NCBI RefSeq assembly: GCF_032118995.1
Contig: NC_092649.1
Location: 16,867,332-16,931,331 of the forward strand
DNA from: Asterias amurensis
Lineage: Eukaryota; Echinodermata; Asteroidea; Forcipulatida; Asteriidae
Length of the DNA stretch: 64,000 nt
Direction of reading: 5' to 3'
Part shown: piece by piece, positions 38,601-50,600 of the stretch
Layout: each line of letters begins with the position of its first letter
Position numbering within the stretch: position 1 is the first letter of the stretch
Made by a program: the position numbers and the translations under genes
Notes under the pieces: generated by a model
Database searches by the model: none
The model's input: only the letters and a program-made list of their open reading frames with translations
Told to the model about the DNA's origin: nothing

Positions 38601-41600
38601 GCTTTTCGATGTTTTAATTCATTATTTGGTATGTCTCATCAATAATTTCATATCTAAAAAGCATTCCCATTCAACAAAGTAGCATTTTTAACGTCCAAAA
38701 AGCTAGTTGAATCGTGGAATTTTGTGTTTTTCTTTTTTTAGCTTCGACGGGATGAGAGTTACGTTATCGCAAATGCTTTTAAAATATTCTACATTTTATG
38801 TGACTTAATTGATTTCAATGAAATTGATTAATTTTATTCCGTTTAACTGTAAGGTTTTTGTTTTAACTCAAACCTCTTGCTTGTAGACTTTTGTCCATGC
38901 AGTAGGCCTACCCAAACGAGGGACGTATGTTTACATGTGTGTGTGCGTGTCGTGTGAATGCTCGCTAAAAAATCGCACGCGGTAAAGGTGACAGACGGCT
39001 GGCGCCCTTAACCAGGGACCCGCGTTTGCAGCGCTCGTGTGAAAGGGGCTTAGGTACAAGTATATGCAAGTATTATGTACAATGCAAATAACATGGAGTT
39101 TGATTTTTAAAACTGCATAGCAAATAAGTTTAAGATAATTTAAGTTGTTACGATAATATTATTGTTAGTAAAGGTTTTTTTTACAAATTTTGCTGACATT
39201 TCACACATAATTTTTAAGAAATGTATTTTGGAAAACAAGATGATTGGAATGAATGCTCATCTAAAAAAAATGATTATGCCATCACACCGTTATTATTTAT
39301 TTTTTATTCGTATTATACACGTCGGCCTATCGTGTGTTTAACTTAATATTACTACAATCACATGGTATAGAGTTTCTATTAGAACAACCATTCAGACAAT
39401 CAATCCAGTTAGAATTTGACATTGAACACATTATATCAATTACGCCATTGTTGTTGTTTTGAACTTGTGCATGGCAGACTTGCCAGGTATTTTTCTGACA
39501 TAAACCTGAAACGTTATTTTAAATGCATTTATATAAATCCCATTAGGATGTTATTCGATAACTCAGAATACACACGTAAACATGTACTCAGTGAAGGTGA
39601 ACGTTTGAATTAAACAGTAAATCAATGAAATCAATTATAATGCCACTCTATCTTGCTATTGCTTGTTTGTTTGTTTACTAGTTTGTTTGTTAATTGGTTT
39701 GTTTGTTAATTGGTTTGTTTGTTTATTTGTTTGATTCCCCCCCCCCCCAAAAAAAAAAAAAAAAAAAATAATGAATGTGTTAGCCCTGTTTCCTTTGCTG
39801 TTTTAATTCGAGGTAAATCATTAATGCGCGTACCTAAAACTCTGTACAGGAGTCCGGTAATCGGATTAGCCCGATCTGTGTGAAGCTGTGCGTTCGTCCG
39901 TAAAGCATAAAGCTTTGGCCATTCCATTCACAATTAAGGTGTTAAAACACTTCTTAAACTTTGCAATTAAATCAAACGTAGAAAAATAAATAATAACAAA
40001 CTGTTTACATCTGTAATAAACTGCAACTTTTGCTCTGTTGCAAAACTATACTGCAGAAGCGTGCGGAAAAATGCACTGTACTAAAAAAGAAAATCACACC
40101 ACACGGCAACATTACCCCCTTCTTAAGATTGGTATGCCCCTAACGCGTAGCAGGTTTGAGTTCCAAACTTGTGTTGACGTTACTTCTCATTTTCGAGAAA
40201 TTTTCCACATGATCATAACTATTCCAGCTTACGGTGGGATAAAAACCAAAATAATATCACATAAATCTTCAAGAATTGGACTTTCCAATAGTATACTTGC
40301 ACGCTTAAATGACGTTTAAAAGGAGGGAATATACCTCTTAAACCGGTACATTTTTAAACATGTGAACATGTAAGTGCACTTATTCTGTTGTTATGTGGAG
40401 ATTTGGAAATGTGCACTTGAATTGTATTGAATTTAATTGAATTAAACGGAGCATTCTCTGCCACCGCCGAATAGTGCTGTGTAGGTGCATTCAATGGGAT
40501 CTCAAACAACCACCGGTATCCCGATTCGCTATTTGGTCTAACCATACGGCAGAAGGCAAACAACTGTAGTTTAACATCACCTTCTTGAGAGGGACCAACC
40601 TCCATTTTAAAGCTCGAAAAACGATATTTTTGTGGTGCTTTCTGGAGACGGCTTCCTGCCGTTTCCGTAGTTGGTTGCATAAGTTGTACACGGAAATTTC
40701 ATATATTGTTACTTGAGACTTCTCATTCTTTTTGGCTGAAGAGTTGTAGTGTGGATCTCTGTCCCTGTACAGTATTCTACTTTTAAAACATAATATTTCT
40801 ATTATAAACATATCATAACGAATGCCATTCGAATGTTTACAATGCTTTTTATCAACTCGCCCGATCAAGGCAATGTGTCCCGTAAAAGAAGAGGTTCTGA
40901 TTTATGAAAGGTGCATCAATGAAGTCCCAAATCTCTTTTCCATTTTGAGCTTCGTTGTTTTGCTGTAACAACATTCTGTTATTTGGCCAGTTGCATCAGG
41001 ATAGCAGCATGGAGGTAGAAATAGTGAAATAGTTTCTACCTCCATGGCCGAAACCTTGTACTATTGGGGTACTATGGGGACTGCATAATGAGACCGTGTG
41101 CTAGTGTGCTAATAGGATCAAGCAGCAGGTTGTGCATGGACTCACACGTTCTCTCCACACAATGATTGACATGATCTAGGACTCATCTGCGGTCAACCAT
41201 GGGGTTAGCACCCTTGTTTACATTACTGAAACCAATACCGGGCTTTTCTATCCCAAGATGTAAGGGATAGTGCAAAGTCGCTAATAACCTCCAGCGTGAC
41301 ATTAGACTGGGCTCGTTTCCCTAATGACTAAATTCAAAATGGCTTGCATCTGTCAGTATTTTAGGTGGAAACATTTTCAGGAAAAACAGAAATGGTATCA
41401 GTTTTAATCAATTTAAAAACATAAAGAAATTACAAAATTATTTAAAGCATATAGCAGGCAAGTCTGACATTCCAGCATGGATCCAAGACCAAGGATAAAA
41501 ACCACAAATTTTCTTGAAAGGGAACAATAAACCCTAGTGCATGCTATGAGAATGTTTTTTTGTCTTTAAATTGTTTAGTCACAATTTCATTCTAAGCATT

Positions 41601-44600
41601 AACTTGCACCATTTTCTTTAATTGTTAACATTAATTGTTTACTCTTGTTTTTTGTTTTTCTTCAAATGGTGCCCCCCACACAAAAAAAGAAAGAAGAAAA
41701 AAACAAAACAAAAACAGGTCACAAAAGTTCCTTCGACAGTCCTCTTACCTATTCTTAAAACTGCGTGGTCGCGCAATCTTATTTTCGTTTACAGTTAAAA
41801 AAAAAAAAGGATCTTAACCGCTAGTGACCGGTCGGCGCTTAAAAGACTTTAAGAAACGGGAAACAACGATTGCATCATGGGGCTGTAAAAGAACTTGTCA
41901 GCAAACCTTTCTCACCGTTTTATTTGAAATACAGTATCAAAAATTTCCTCTCACCATTTTTCTTTTTAAGTAGTTTCACCCAGGAAAATGTTAAAAATGT
42001 TAAAGTAACTAACAGTTAAAGAAACGGGAAACAACTTTTGCATCAAAGAGCAGTAACGAAACTTATCAGCCAACCTTTCTCATCGGGGACTCCTTCCTCA
42101 TGCCTAGCTTCTTTGTCTTGCCATCCTTGGCTTTCTGTATGGCCTTAAGTATTGCCACTTTATCGATCTCCTTCTGAGATGTCTTAATTCCATCCAGAGT
42201 CATCTCAACGTACTGGTCCTGGAACAGGTCCAGTACCTTAGTACGGTAGTCCATGATGCTGGTGATGGGGTTGTCCTTGAGGTTAAGGGACTCGATGCAA
42301 GGGAGATTACTAATGTAATTCACCTCCAGGACCTGAACAGGGCAAATGATAAATGGTGTTTGAAGCTTTCCATGGTGTTGAAAATAAGAAGTAACTATCC
42401 AATCAATCATTTATTTCCACATTCACATCACATGGAGGCATCATACTAAAAGCCGGGGCTTGTGGCGAGTGTGCCCGTTACAAGATTACAGACCAAACAG
42501 TATTAATAGTATTAATAGTAAAGTTGCGGGTACAACCATGTGTCAAATATCTTTTGGGAGAAGTGTTGGCTCTGAGAAGAGCCAGTGCAAACAATGTCAT
42601 GTTTATAAACATGGTTATTATTATAGTTTCTGTTAGGGAAACCAAGGATGCCCCATAAGTGAACTCAATCACTGTAGCTTGCAAGCCTGAGGAAACCTGT
42701 AAAGGGTGCTTGACTAAGGGTGAGGTAACCCGTCAAAAACCTCTTCTGATAACCTGCCCTGATAGCATGTCAGTACACAGTAAAAAACCTTCACGAATGG
42801 AACTGAGAACGTAGAATTAGCTGCGGCAAACCGTTCCCAACCAAAAAGGACCTTTGGTATAAATGCAAACAAAGAGTTAATGGCATGACACATCAACTCT
42901 AACAGAGTCTTGCTTGAAGGCTAAATGGAGAAAGACTCTGCTAGGGTCGAAACATCAGGCCATTAACTTTTATTTGCGACTATAGAACTGAGTACATGAG
43001 GAGGGCTAAATACAACACCACGTAGGCAAGGCAAACCCCTCTAAACAAAGTTAAAAGTTCAGTAGCTCTGTATAAAGGGAGACTTTGGAAAGGTAGGTGG
43101 CAGTTACCAGGTAAATTTCCACTGTCTATGTAGTTCTGAGCCATAGAGCTATATATAAGAACTAGAGGGCGCACTGGTGATGCTGCTTGCACAAACGTGG
43201 CAGGACCGCGAAAGAGACACGCACGCCATTCTGTATGTGCGTTAAATATGAAGTACACGTTGGAGTTTGTGTTTATTGAATGCACTATGCGATGCTGTTT
43301 TGTCAACTTACAAAATGGTAGCACAAACACACGCTGTGCGATGCTGTTTTGTCAACTTAGAAAATGGCCTCCGTGCGCGCATGCCAGGCTGCGTATATAG
43401 GCCAGTGCGCCCTCTAGTTCTTATATATAACTGTATGTTCTGAGCATGCGCACATTTCTGAGAACAATGAATTTCCCTGGTAAGTCTGCTGCCACCAAGT
43501 AGCCTCAAAAGTCCCCCAATGAGCACTATTTTTTTCATCAAATCAAAACCGAAGTATTGCAAAATAAAATATGACCTTTAACCCCAAGGGGTCAAGTGGT
43601 TAGACTGCAGGACTTGCAATCACAAGGTTGTGGGTTCGACTCTCCTAGCTAACCGCTGATTTCACAATGACTAGAATAAATATTGTCGTCTAGTTAATGA
43701 ATCACAATTTCTTGATTTGTGCAATTCATAATCATAGACGTTAAACCAATGTTTGTATGAGAGTGATTGGCTGTTGCCAGCTTGGTGTTTATATCCCTTT
43801 GTGTGGGAGTTTGCTGAGTTCCCTTGATGGGAAGATCATTCAAACAAACAAGGGTCAGGTCGAACTTACATGTTCAATGCAGTTCTTGCTGACATCCAAT
43901 TGGACCAGAGAGTAGAGTTTACCCAGTCCCTTCAGACTCGTGAGCTCATTCCCAGCAAGACTAAGTGATGTGATGTTACCCAGTCTGGCGTGAACTCCTT
44001 CCAGAGAGCTGATGTTGTTATGGGACAAGTCCAAGTGCGTCATGTAGGACAGATATTGCAGGTTGTTGATTTCAGTGATGTTGTTGTGGCTCAGGTCAAG
44101 ACGGGTCAAACTCGGTAGCAATTTCTGTGGTAAAATAATGAAATATTGTTTAAAAAGTCTCAGGCAAAATTAGTGCAATGGAGACAGTCAAAAACAACAC
44201 TGACAAAGGAGCAAATAAGACCAAGGAAATCTTTGTCTGGTAAAGCAGATGATAGATAAATATATAGATAAAATGGTTTATTAAAAAACTGTCCTCACAG
44301 CACAAAGGCTGAATTACAACAATTTTACATAAATTTAAAATTTGAAATTAAATAGAAGGCAAATTGGTAATAAAAAAATCAAAAACTATGTGAAATAGTT
44401 AAGCCACTCCCCTAAATTGCATTAACGTTCCTAAATTAACATTCCCCGTTCCCCTAAATTGTGTTTCACGTTCCCCTAAATTGCATTAACGTTCTCCCAG
44501 ATGCATTAACGTTCTACTATTAAGTAAACTACAAAGGTGTTGAATAGTGGTTCTCCAACGTGGATTTTACCTTCCGATTTGTGTGGTGTGTCATGGCTGA

Positions 44601-47600
44601 AATGTCTACCACAAGGAAAAAAGTAGGACAATTTTATCCAGTACAAGGGCTGAGCTCTGTGTACACATGGTGTGGGCCGTCATAAATCAGGGCAAACAAG
44701 TCAGAAAACAGACTCAAGTTGGAAGAATATCTTATCTGTCAAATCTACTTACAATGCTATCGTCAATTTCATTCAAGTTGTTGTAACGGAAGTCGGCTCT
44801 GCTGATGAATTTCCATGTGGGGACATGAGATGGGGGACCATTGCTTGGCCCAGCTGCCTCTAGGTTTGTCCAGTGATCTCCCTCTGGCAAAATAATTTCC
44901 TGAAACATTTACGAGAAAACAAAATTTAGTCACTCGACGCAAGAAATTTGTGCAATTTTTTTTTATAAAGGCGTCTAGACAACGCAGGGTATTGAGATGC
45001 TCCGTGCAAAAGTGAGCCTCCACACATGGTTTTCAATAGAATTCAATGTTCAAATTTGTCTTGAAACAAAAGACTTGTTTCCTTGAGCAAGGCACTTTAT
45101 CATAATTGCTTCTCTCAATCCGAGGAGTACATATGGGTACCGGCTAGAGCCGGTGAGTAACCTGCGATGGACTGGCATCCTGTCAAGAGGGAATAGAAGT
45201 TTTCTCAGTTGTGTAATAACAATGTGTAATGCACCAACCTGATGTACCGGGACAGACTTTACTTTTACAATACCTCATCACCCCTACCTTGATTGATTTG
45301 ACAGTATGGTGTACAGCCAAGTATCGCAACGTCTTCTTCAGCTCACTGAGTCCCTCAATTAAACTCACTGTACATACATCAATCTAAAAGAGGAAAAAAT
45401 ATTACGAGGTCGTACAGGAATGTAGGAAACAATGAAATACAAGAAGGAAGTCATTATTCATTCTACAGTTCACATGAAGTGTCTTGCCTGCCAGGAAATG
45501 CCTTGGAATACCCTTATCAGTTTCTAGGCCTTGACACACAGGGCAAATTTTTACAGGCAACTTGGAGGCAACCAACTGCACTGCGAGCACAAGGAACACT
45601 TCAGCAGCACGATAGACATTCTTCAAGCTGTAACTCACTATCCCCAAGAAAATAATGAGAAAACTGAAATGAGAATGAACTTTCTCCCTGGAGATAGCCT
45701 GGTACTGGCTTCCTAGTATGACATGGCATGTAGAATGGGTAAATGGTCTTTCCTTTAGAGCAACAAATGAAGTTACACCATTGAGCTGCTCTGACGACAT
45801 CAACCTCCTAGATCTCTTCGCTCCTCTTCCCAAAACTTCTTGACTACCACCACACTACACCACAATTAAATCCTATGGCTCCAAGGCTTTTTCACACACT
45901 TCACCCAAGTTGAGGATTGCCCCAACATATTCACTTGGAACAGCTGCTACCCTGGACAATTTCAAATCCAACCTCAAACCCCACCAATTTCAACTTGCAT
46001 TCTCTCGTTCTTTGTAGTTTTCAGTTTTTGTAAAGCATAAGATTTAACAGAGTAATGCCTTGTGCTGTATGATATTTACTTTAATACTATTATTATGTAA
46101 GAACTCACTTGGTTGATGTGACACTTACCTGTAGGTATTCTAAGTTGTTGAACTTTGAAAGGTCAAAGGGCAACTGATCCACTGTCCTTGAGCTACTACC
46201 AAGCTTGTTCCGGGACCCTACAATCTGTAAGATGAAAGAAGCAGGTTTGGATAGTATGGATACTACAATAGACTAATCCATTAAGCTCCGCCCCATTGCG
46301 TATTGACCAATCACAACGCAACGAAGGTCCAACAAATAAGGTCCGACATGCGTGCGCATATCTTGGCGCGCGCGCAAAGTTGTGCAGAATGGCATTGGAG
46401 AGTCCCACGTGTTCTTGCTCACACGTGCGTCGTGGGCGAAGCCTACTGGATTGGTCTATTGCTACAATGCTTACAACACATTGGTGTAAAAGGCAATTTT
46501 TACTGGGCCCAATTTCGTAAAGCCTGTAAGCACACAATTTTGCTAAGCACAGAAAAGTATAGCTTAACATAGACAGGTTACCAGCCGGATTTACATTGAG
46601 CTTACATTGTTGTGACAGGTGCCCCACTTAATTTTTGCTAAGCAAAGAAATTCGTCAAGCGGTATTTTTTGCTGAACAGCTTCATGAAATTGGGCCCTGG
46701 TAACTTTGAAGCAACCAATCGCGGATTTCTAAATTTCGGCCCTTAGCATCATTGTTTTAGGCCTATAGGGAGCCGTAAGTGCAGAATTCTGTGGTAAGTA
46801 GTAATTGAGCCCGACTCAGCAGAAATCTCAGCACATCTAAAACAAAAGGTAGTAGAGATCCATCCACACAAAATCTAAATCATATTTAATTTTGGTGTAT
46901 TACCCATACACCGATGTGTGTTAGCATTGTATACACAGTACTTTCCCGAGTCCTGTGAAAAAATATCACAGGCATGTTACTCGGGTGGGATAAGAACCCA
47001 CGACCCATGCAATTCTAGAGTGGTGTCTCACCAACTAGACTACCGAGGTTGCCCAATAGCTAGAGGCAGTTCGAATCCTATGCTTTGGCAGCGGGTACCG
47101 CAACCATATAAGAGATGTTTCATTTGCATCGGGGATAAAGAATATTTAGTTTTGGTTTTTATCAATCATATTTTGGCTGTCATCATGACTCTGATTTGTT
47201 TGTGCTTTAGTAATGTTGTGTTCTGAGTAGGTATGTCTAGTTTTTCTTCTCTTCTCATAATAAGCAGAGTCATAGTGGGTAGGTTGAAATGATTCTTTCA
47301 AACCATTCTTTATAATCAATAATTTCTTACCCTCATAAGTTTGAGTCTGGTAATAAAGTCCATAATGTGTCCAATATCACTGCGTACATCATCAGCTGCT
47401 GAAAACAAATAAACAATATCAGCTCATCAAATTTCATAAATAATATGTACAGTTCATTTCATTGGTTACATTTTGAACTCCTCTGACTATTTAGACAGTT
47501 GCTTTGTCACATGATTAGGGGGAAGCTTTTGCGTTGTAACGTAAGAGACGGTGAGCACCCATACACAGTTCTGGGTGAATGTGCATGACACACTGGTACC

Positions 47601-50600
47601 AGGGTTTGCTCATCTTGAGGTTTCTATGCAAAGGCTTGCCCCGACCCATTTGACATAGCAACTGTCTCTATAGTCCGAGGAATTCAAATGTAAGCGGTAC
47701 ATATGTGACTAAGCAAGTTATTGTACCAGACATCAGGCCCGATACTTCTCGGAGGCAACGAAGGCGATGTCCCCTTTATGCCATTGAAATGCTACAGTAA
47801 AAATTTACAGTTTCCTTATAGGGTGCCCTTTACCAAGGAGAAAATGCCTTGGTGCCCTTTGCCCTTTCAAAAATGAAGCACACAGGCCTGCATAATGACA
47901 GGGAAATCCAGCAGTAGCTGTGGCTGTATGATCTGCCTATATGGACACAGCCTAACACCCAAGACTTCAGTGTCTTAGAAACACGCACACATTTTATGAA
48001 CCCAATTCCAAAGTTGATAGGTACAGCAAAAGTGCAATCCCCACCTCACTCAAATTTTAAATAGAGCCTAACTGATTTTAACTTTTTCAATTTCCACATT
48101 TGGCTGGCCCATTTTCATGTAACTGCTCTCGTCCTGTTGTAACCTTTGTTATAACTTGAATATTTATTGTTTTTTTCTTGGTGTTCCTTGTTTTAATCTT
48201 TAAATTTTTAACATATTTATTGTAATGTTTGTAATTCAAATACAATTCAGCGTTTTGCTGTGACTTTTGAAATGTTTTTGATAAGCTAAAAAACAATAAT
48301 AAATAAGACTCACCACATGTTGGTAGAGCTAGCTTCATCCTCTCAGTGATAGCATACAGCTGCATTGGTGTCATCTCACAAACATCATCAGAGGCTACGA
48401 TGGCATCTCCTTTCTCAAAAAGCTCAGTAGCCAAGGCTTGTGATACTCCATAAATATCCTATCAATCAATAAGATAAGTATTTATTACGAGTGGTCAATG
48501 GGAATTTTTGTTGGAACTATTCAAGGGGTTTCAAAGGCAAAGACTAAAACAAAGAACTGCATGCATTGCCTATAGACCTCTTCGCAAATACCCATTGTGC
48601 AGCAAGCGCTAACTGTTGAATGAGGTGCATGCTGGTCTAGCTAGGGATCAAACTTGTGGGCTAACTAGACCAGCATGCACCTCATTCATTAACGCCTACA
48701 GCGCGCATACCAAGTATTTGCAATAAGGTATGTGTACACGGTACATGTATACCACTAAACCAGTTAACAAGAGGCAGGTTTACGCACAGCCTTTTTGGAC
48801 ACACAAATGCCTGGACATTCCATTATGCAGCAAGCACAGGCATGTACTTACTGTGCTACCATCTTTTTGCCCTTGAAAAAGAGGGACAAAGGGCACTGGA
48901 ATTCATGCTTGAAATCTCCGTTTTTTCCGTGGTTATTATGTAATCCCTGATTCAAGTCATTTTGTTATACAGACAAGGATTACAAGAGATCTTAAGGCTT
49001 CCACCACTGTTTATCGTTCAATTTGGAATAGAGAAGGTAGTCTGAGTTCATCATACCGTGTCTGAAAAGCGGCCATGGTTTCCAGCCAAGGGTTGGGCCA
49101 ACTCATGGTGAACACATTCAGCATTTTCTCAAAAGACGACAACAAATCCCTGTGCATTTTATTTATAACATTTTTTGTTTTTTCTTTCTTTAGTCATGGT
49201 TTGATTGTGAGAATGGTATTCTCAAAAAAACAAATTCCAAAGGATAAATAACATTAATTTGCAGGTAATCACAGGACATATTTTGGAAATCTTAGAGCCA
49301 AGTGGTTAGTACAAAGTACAGCTTTTGATTCAAAATGAAATATTACAAATTCATATTTTAAAAGACAGCTTTTGGTTTTCAACAATTACCTTTTTAAACT
49401 AACTTACATAAATATCAAATTCCAAGAAGTGCAGCAACGGAGTGACCAAGTAGTTACTCTCATCCAGCAGAGTTTGTAGGTACACCTCCAATTCATGGCG
49501 ACGTTTCTCCACAAAGCTCTTGGCCTGGTTCCTCAGATACTTCTTGGGAGGCAGCTGTGCCTTCTCTACCTTCTTAAGAGCCACCAGTTTTTCATGAAGG
49601 TCGTGGAACTCGCTGTAGCGTCGCTGTATGGTCCACTTGCAATCGCCCACAATGATCTCAATGACATAGGCCTGCGGAACCATAATCAGAAATATATTAG
49701 TTTCCTGGCAATAACTGTAGCAGGCTAGGTGGTGTTAGAATAGCGAGAAGACCAATGGTTTCTACAAGAACCATAATGGACAGTTCCAGGTGCTTTAAAC
49801 TACAAAGCTCACAGATTATAAAGTTGCAAAAAATAGTTAACAGCCTGACATTTCGACCCTAGCAGAGTCTTTCTCCAAAGGTAAATGACAACAAAACAAA
49901 CAAGTATACAGATTTTTAACGTTCATACAAGCACCAATCCTCTAGATAAAAAATTCTATCAAGGACTTTTAAAATGTTTCTCATTTACATAAAGTGGACT
50001 TGTACAAGTTTCTTGAGTTTGTGACCAACTCCATGTACTTTGTTTTCACAGGATGTACAGCATTCTGAGCCTGTCTACCCATTAACACCAAGAATTTAAG
50101 CAAAATGGATCCATGTGTGTTTGACCATGGGGGTAGGTTTGACAGAGTGAGGACGTAGTAGTGGATTAACTTTTGCGTACAAAACCAACAGTGGACATCG
50201 CTAAAAGTCCACAGATTGGAAGAACAAAGAGAAGTCCTTGATTCCTCAACTCAACAAACATCAGTGTACTTGTAGTGACATTCAAACCAAGGACATCAAA
50301 CAAAAGGGGAAAAAAGTATTTTGGAAAGCTTTGCATGGTGAACATCATAGGAAGACACTTTAAATAAATAGTAAACTTTGAAAAAATTCCATGATTGCAA
50401 ACTACAACAGAAAATAACATGTACCATTTGTCTGAACAATTGGAGTGAAACATCGGAAGGTCCTCCATTAGAGACAGTTACAGTTATACAAGGTTGTGTG
50501 GTGGCGGTTTTTGTACCAACAAACTTATCACCTCATTATCTGGTTGGTTTAATGTTTGTCATGGTCTATGTAGAGTGTGTACTCAATGCTCAAACGTTCA

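Larger units (their letters stand above)
32970..41327. mobile_element. 8.36-kb TIR-bounded mobile element in nischarin intron 9
   Basis: A 33-bp sequence beginning TCATTAGGGAAACGAGCCCA (32970-33002) recurs as a perfect reverse complement at 41295-41327, and neither occurs elsewhere in the window. The similarity stops abruptly inside both ends. If the element proper begins at GGGAAACG, the flanks are TA on both sides, but the terminal TCATTA/TAATGA is itself inverted, so the TSD is ambiguous. A subterminal hairpin ('ctcgaacctc...gaggttcgag', 33005-33032) and another near the right end (about 41008-41044) are visible. Cargo: an unknown plus-strand gene, a 54-bp minisatellite, a 1.3-kb nested transposon, a 0.2-kb tandem duplication. 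I see no recognisable transposase, so it may be non-autonomous or of an unknown class. Confidence 0.7.
42333..43869 (-). other. Nischarin intron 8
   Basis: It contains a TIR hairpin element (43149-43430), SINE family 2 (43586-43800) and a segment 'gagaaagactctgctagggtcgaaac' (about 42929-42954) of the sort found at retroelement 3' ends, also seen inverted at about 49840-49880. Confidence 0.65.

Noticed and set aside
40354..40868. Minus-strand ORFs of 108 and 125 codons
   Set aside because: The two overlap in different frames, show no recognisable domain, and partly cover a MITE fragment.
43586..43680. Functional tRNA gene
   Set aside because: Same reason: it has a SINE body and a second copy in opposite orientation, and no intact cloverleaf.
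45402..45833. Minus-strand ORF of 143 codons in nischarin intron 5
   Set aside because: There is no recognisable domain, and the exon 5 to exon 6 junction phases already agree without it.
46196..46627. Minus-strand ORF of 143 codons
   Set aside because: It starts in nischarin exon 5 flanking sequence and runs through two MITEs; no domain is visible.
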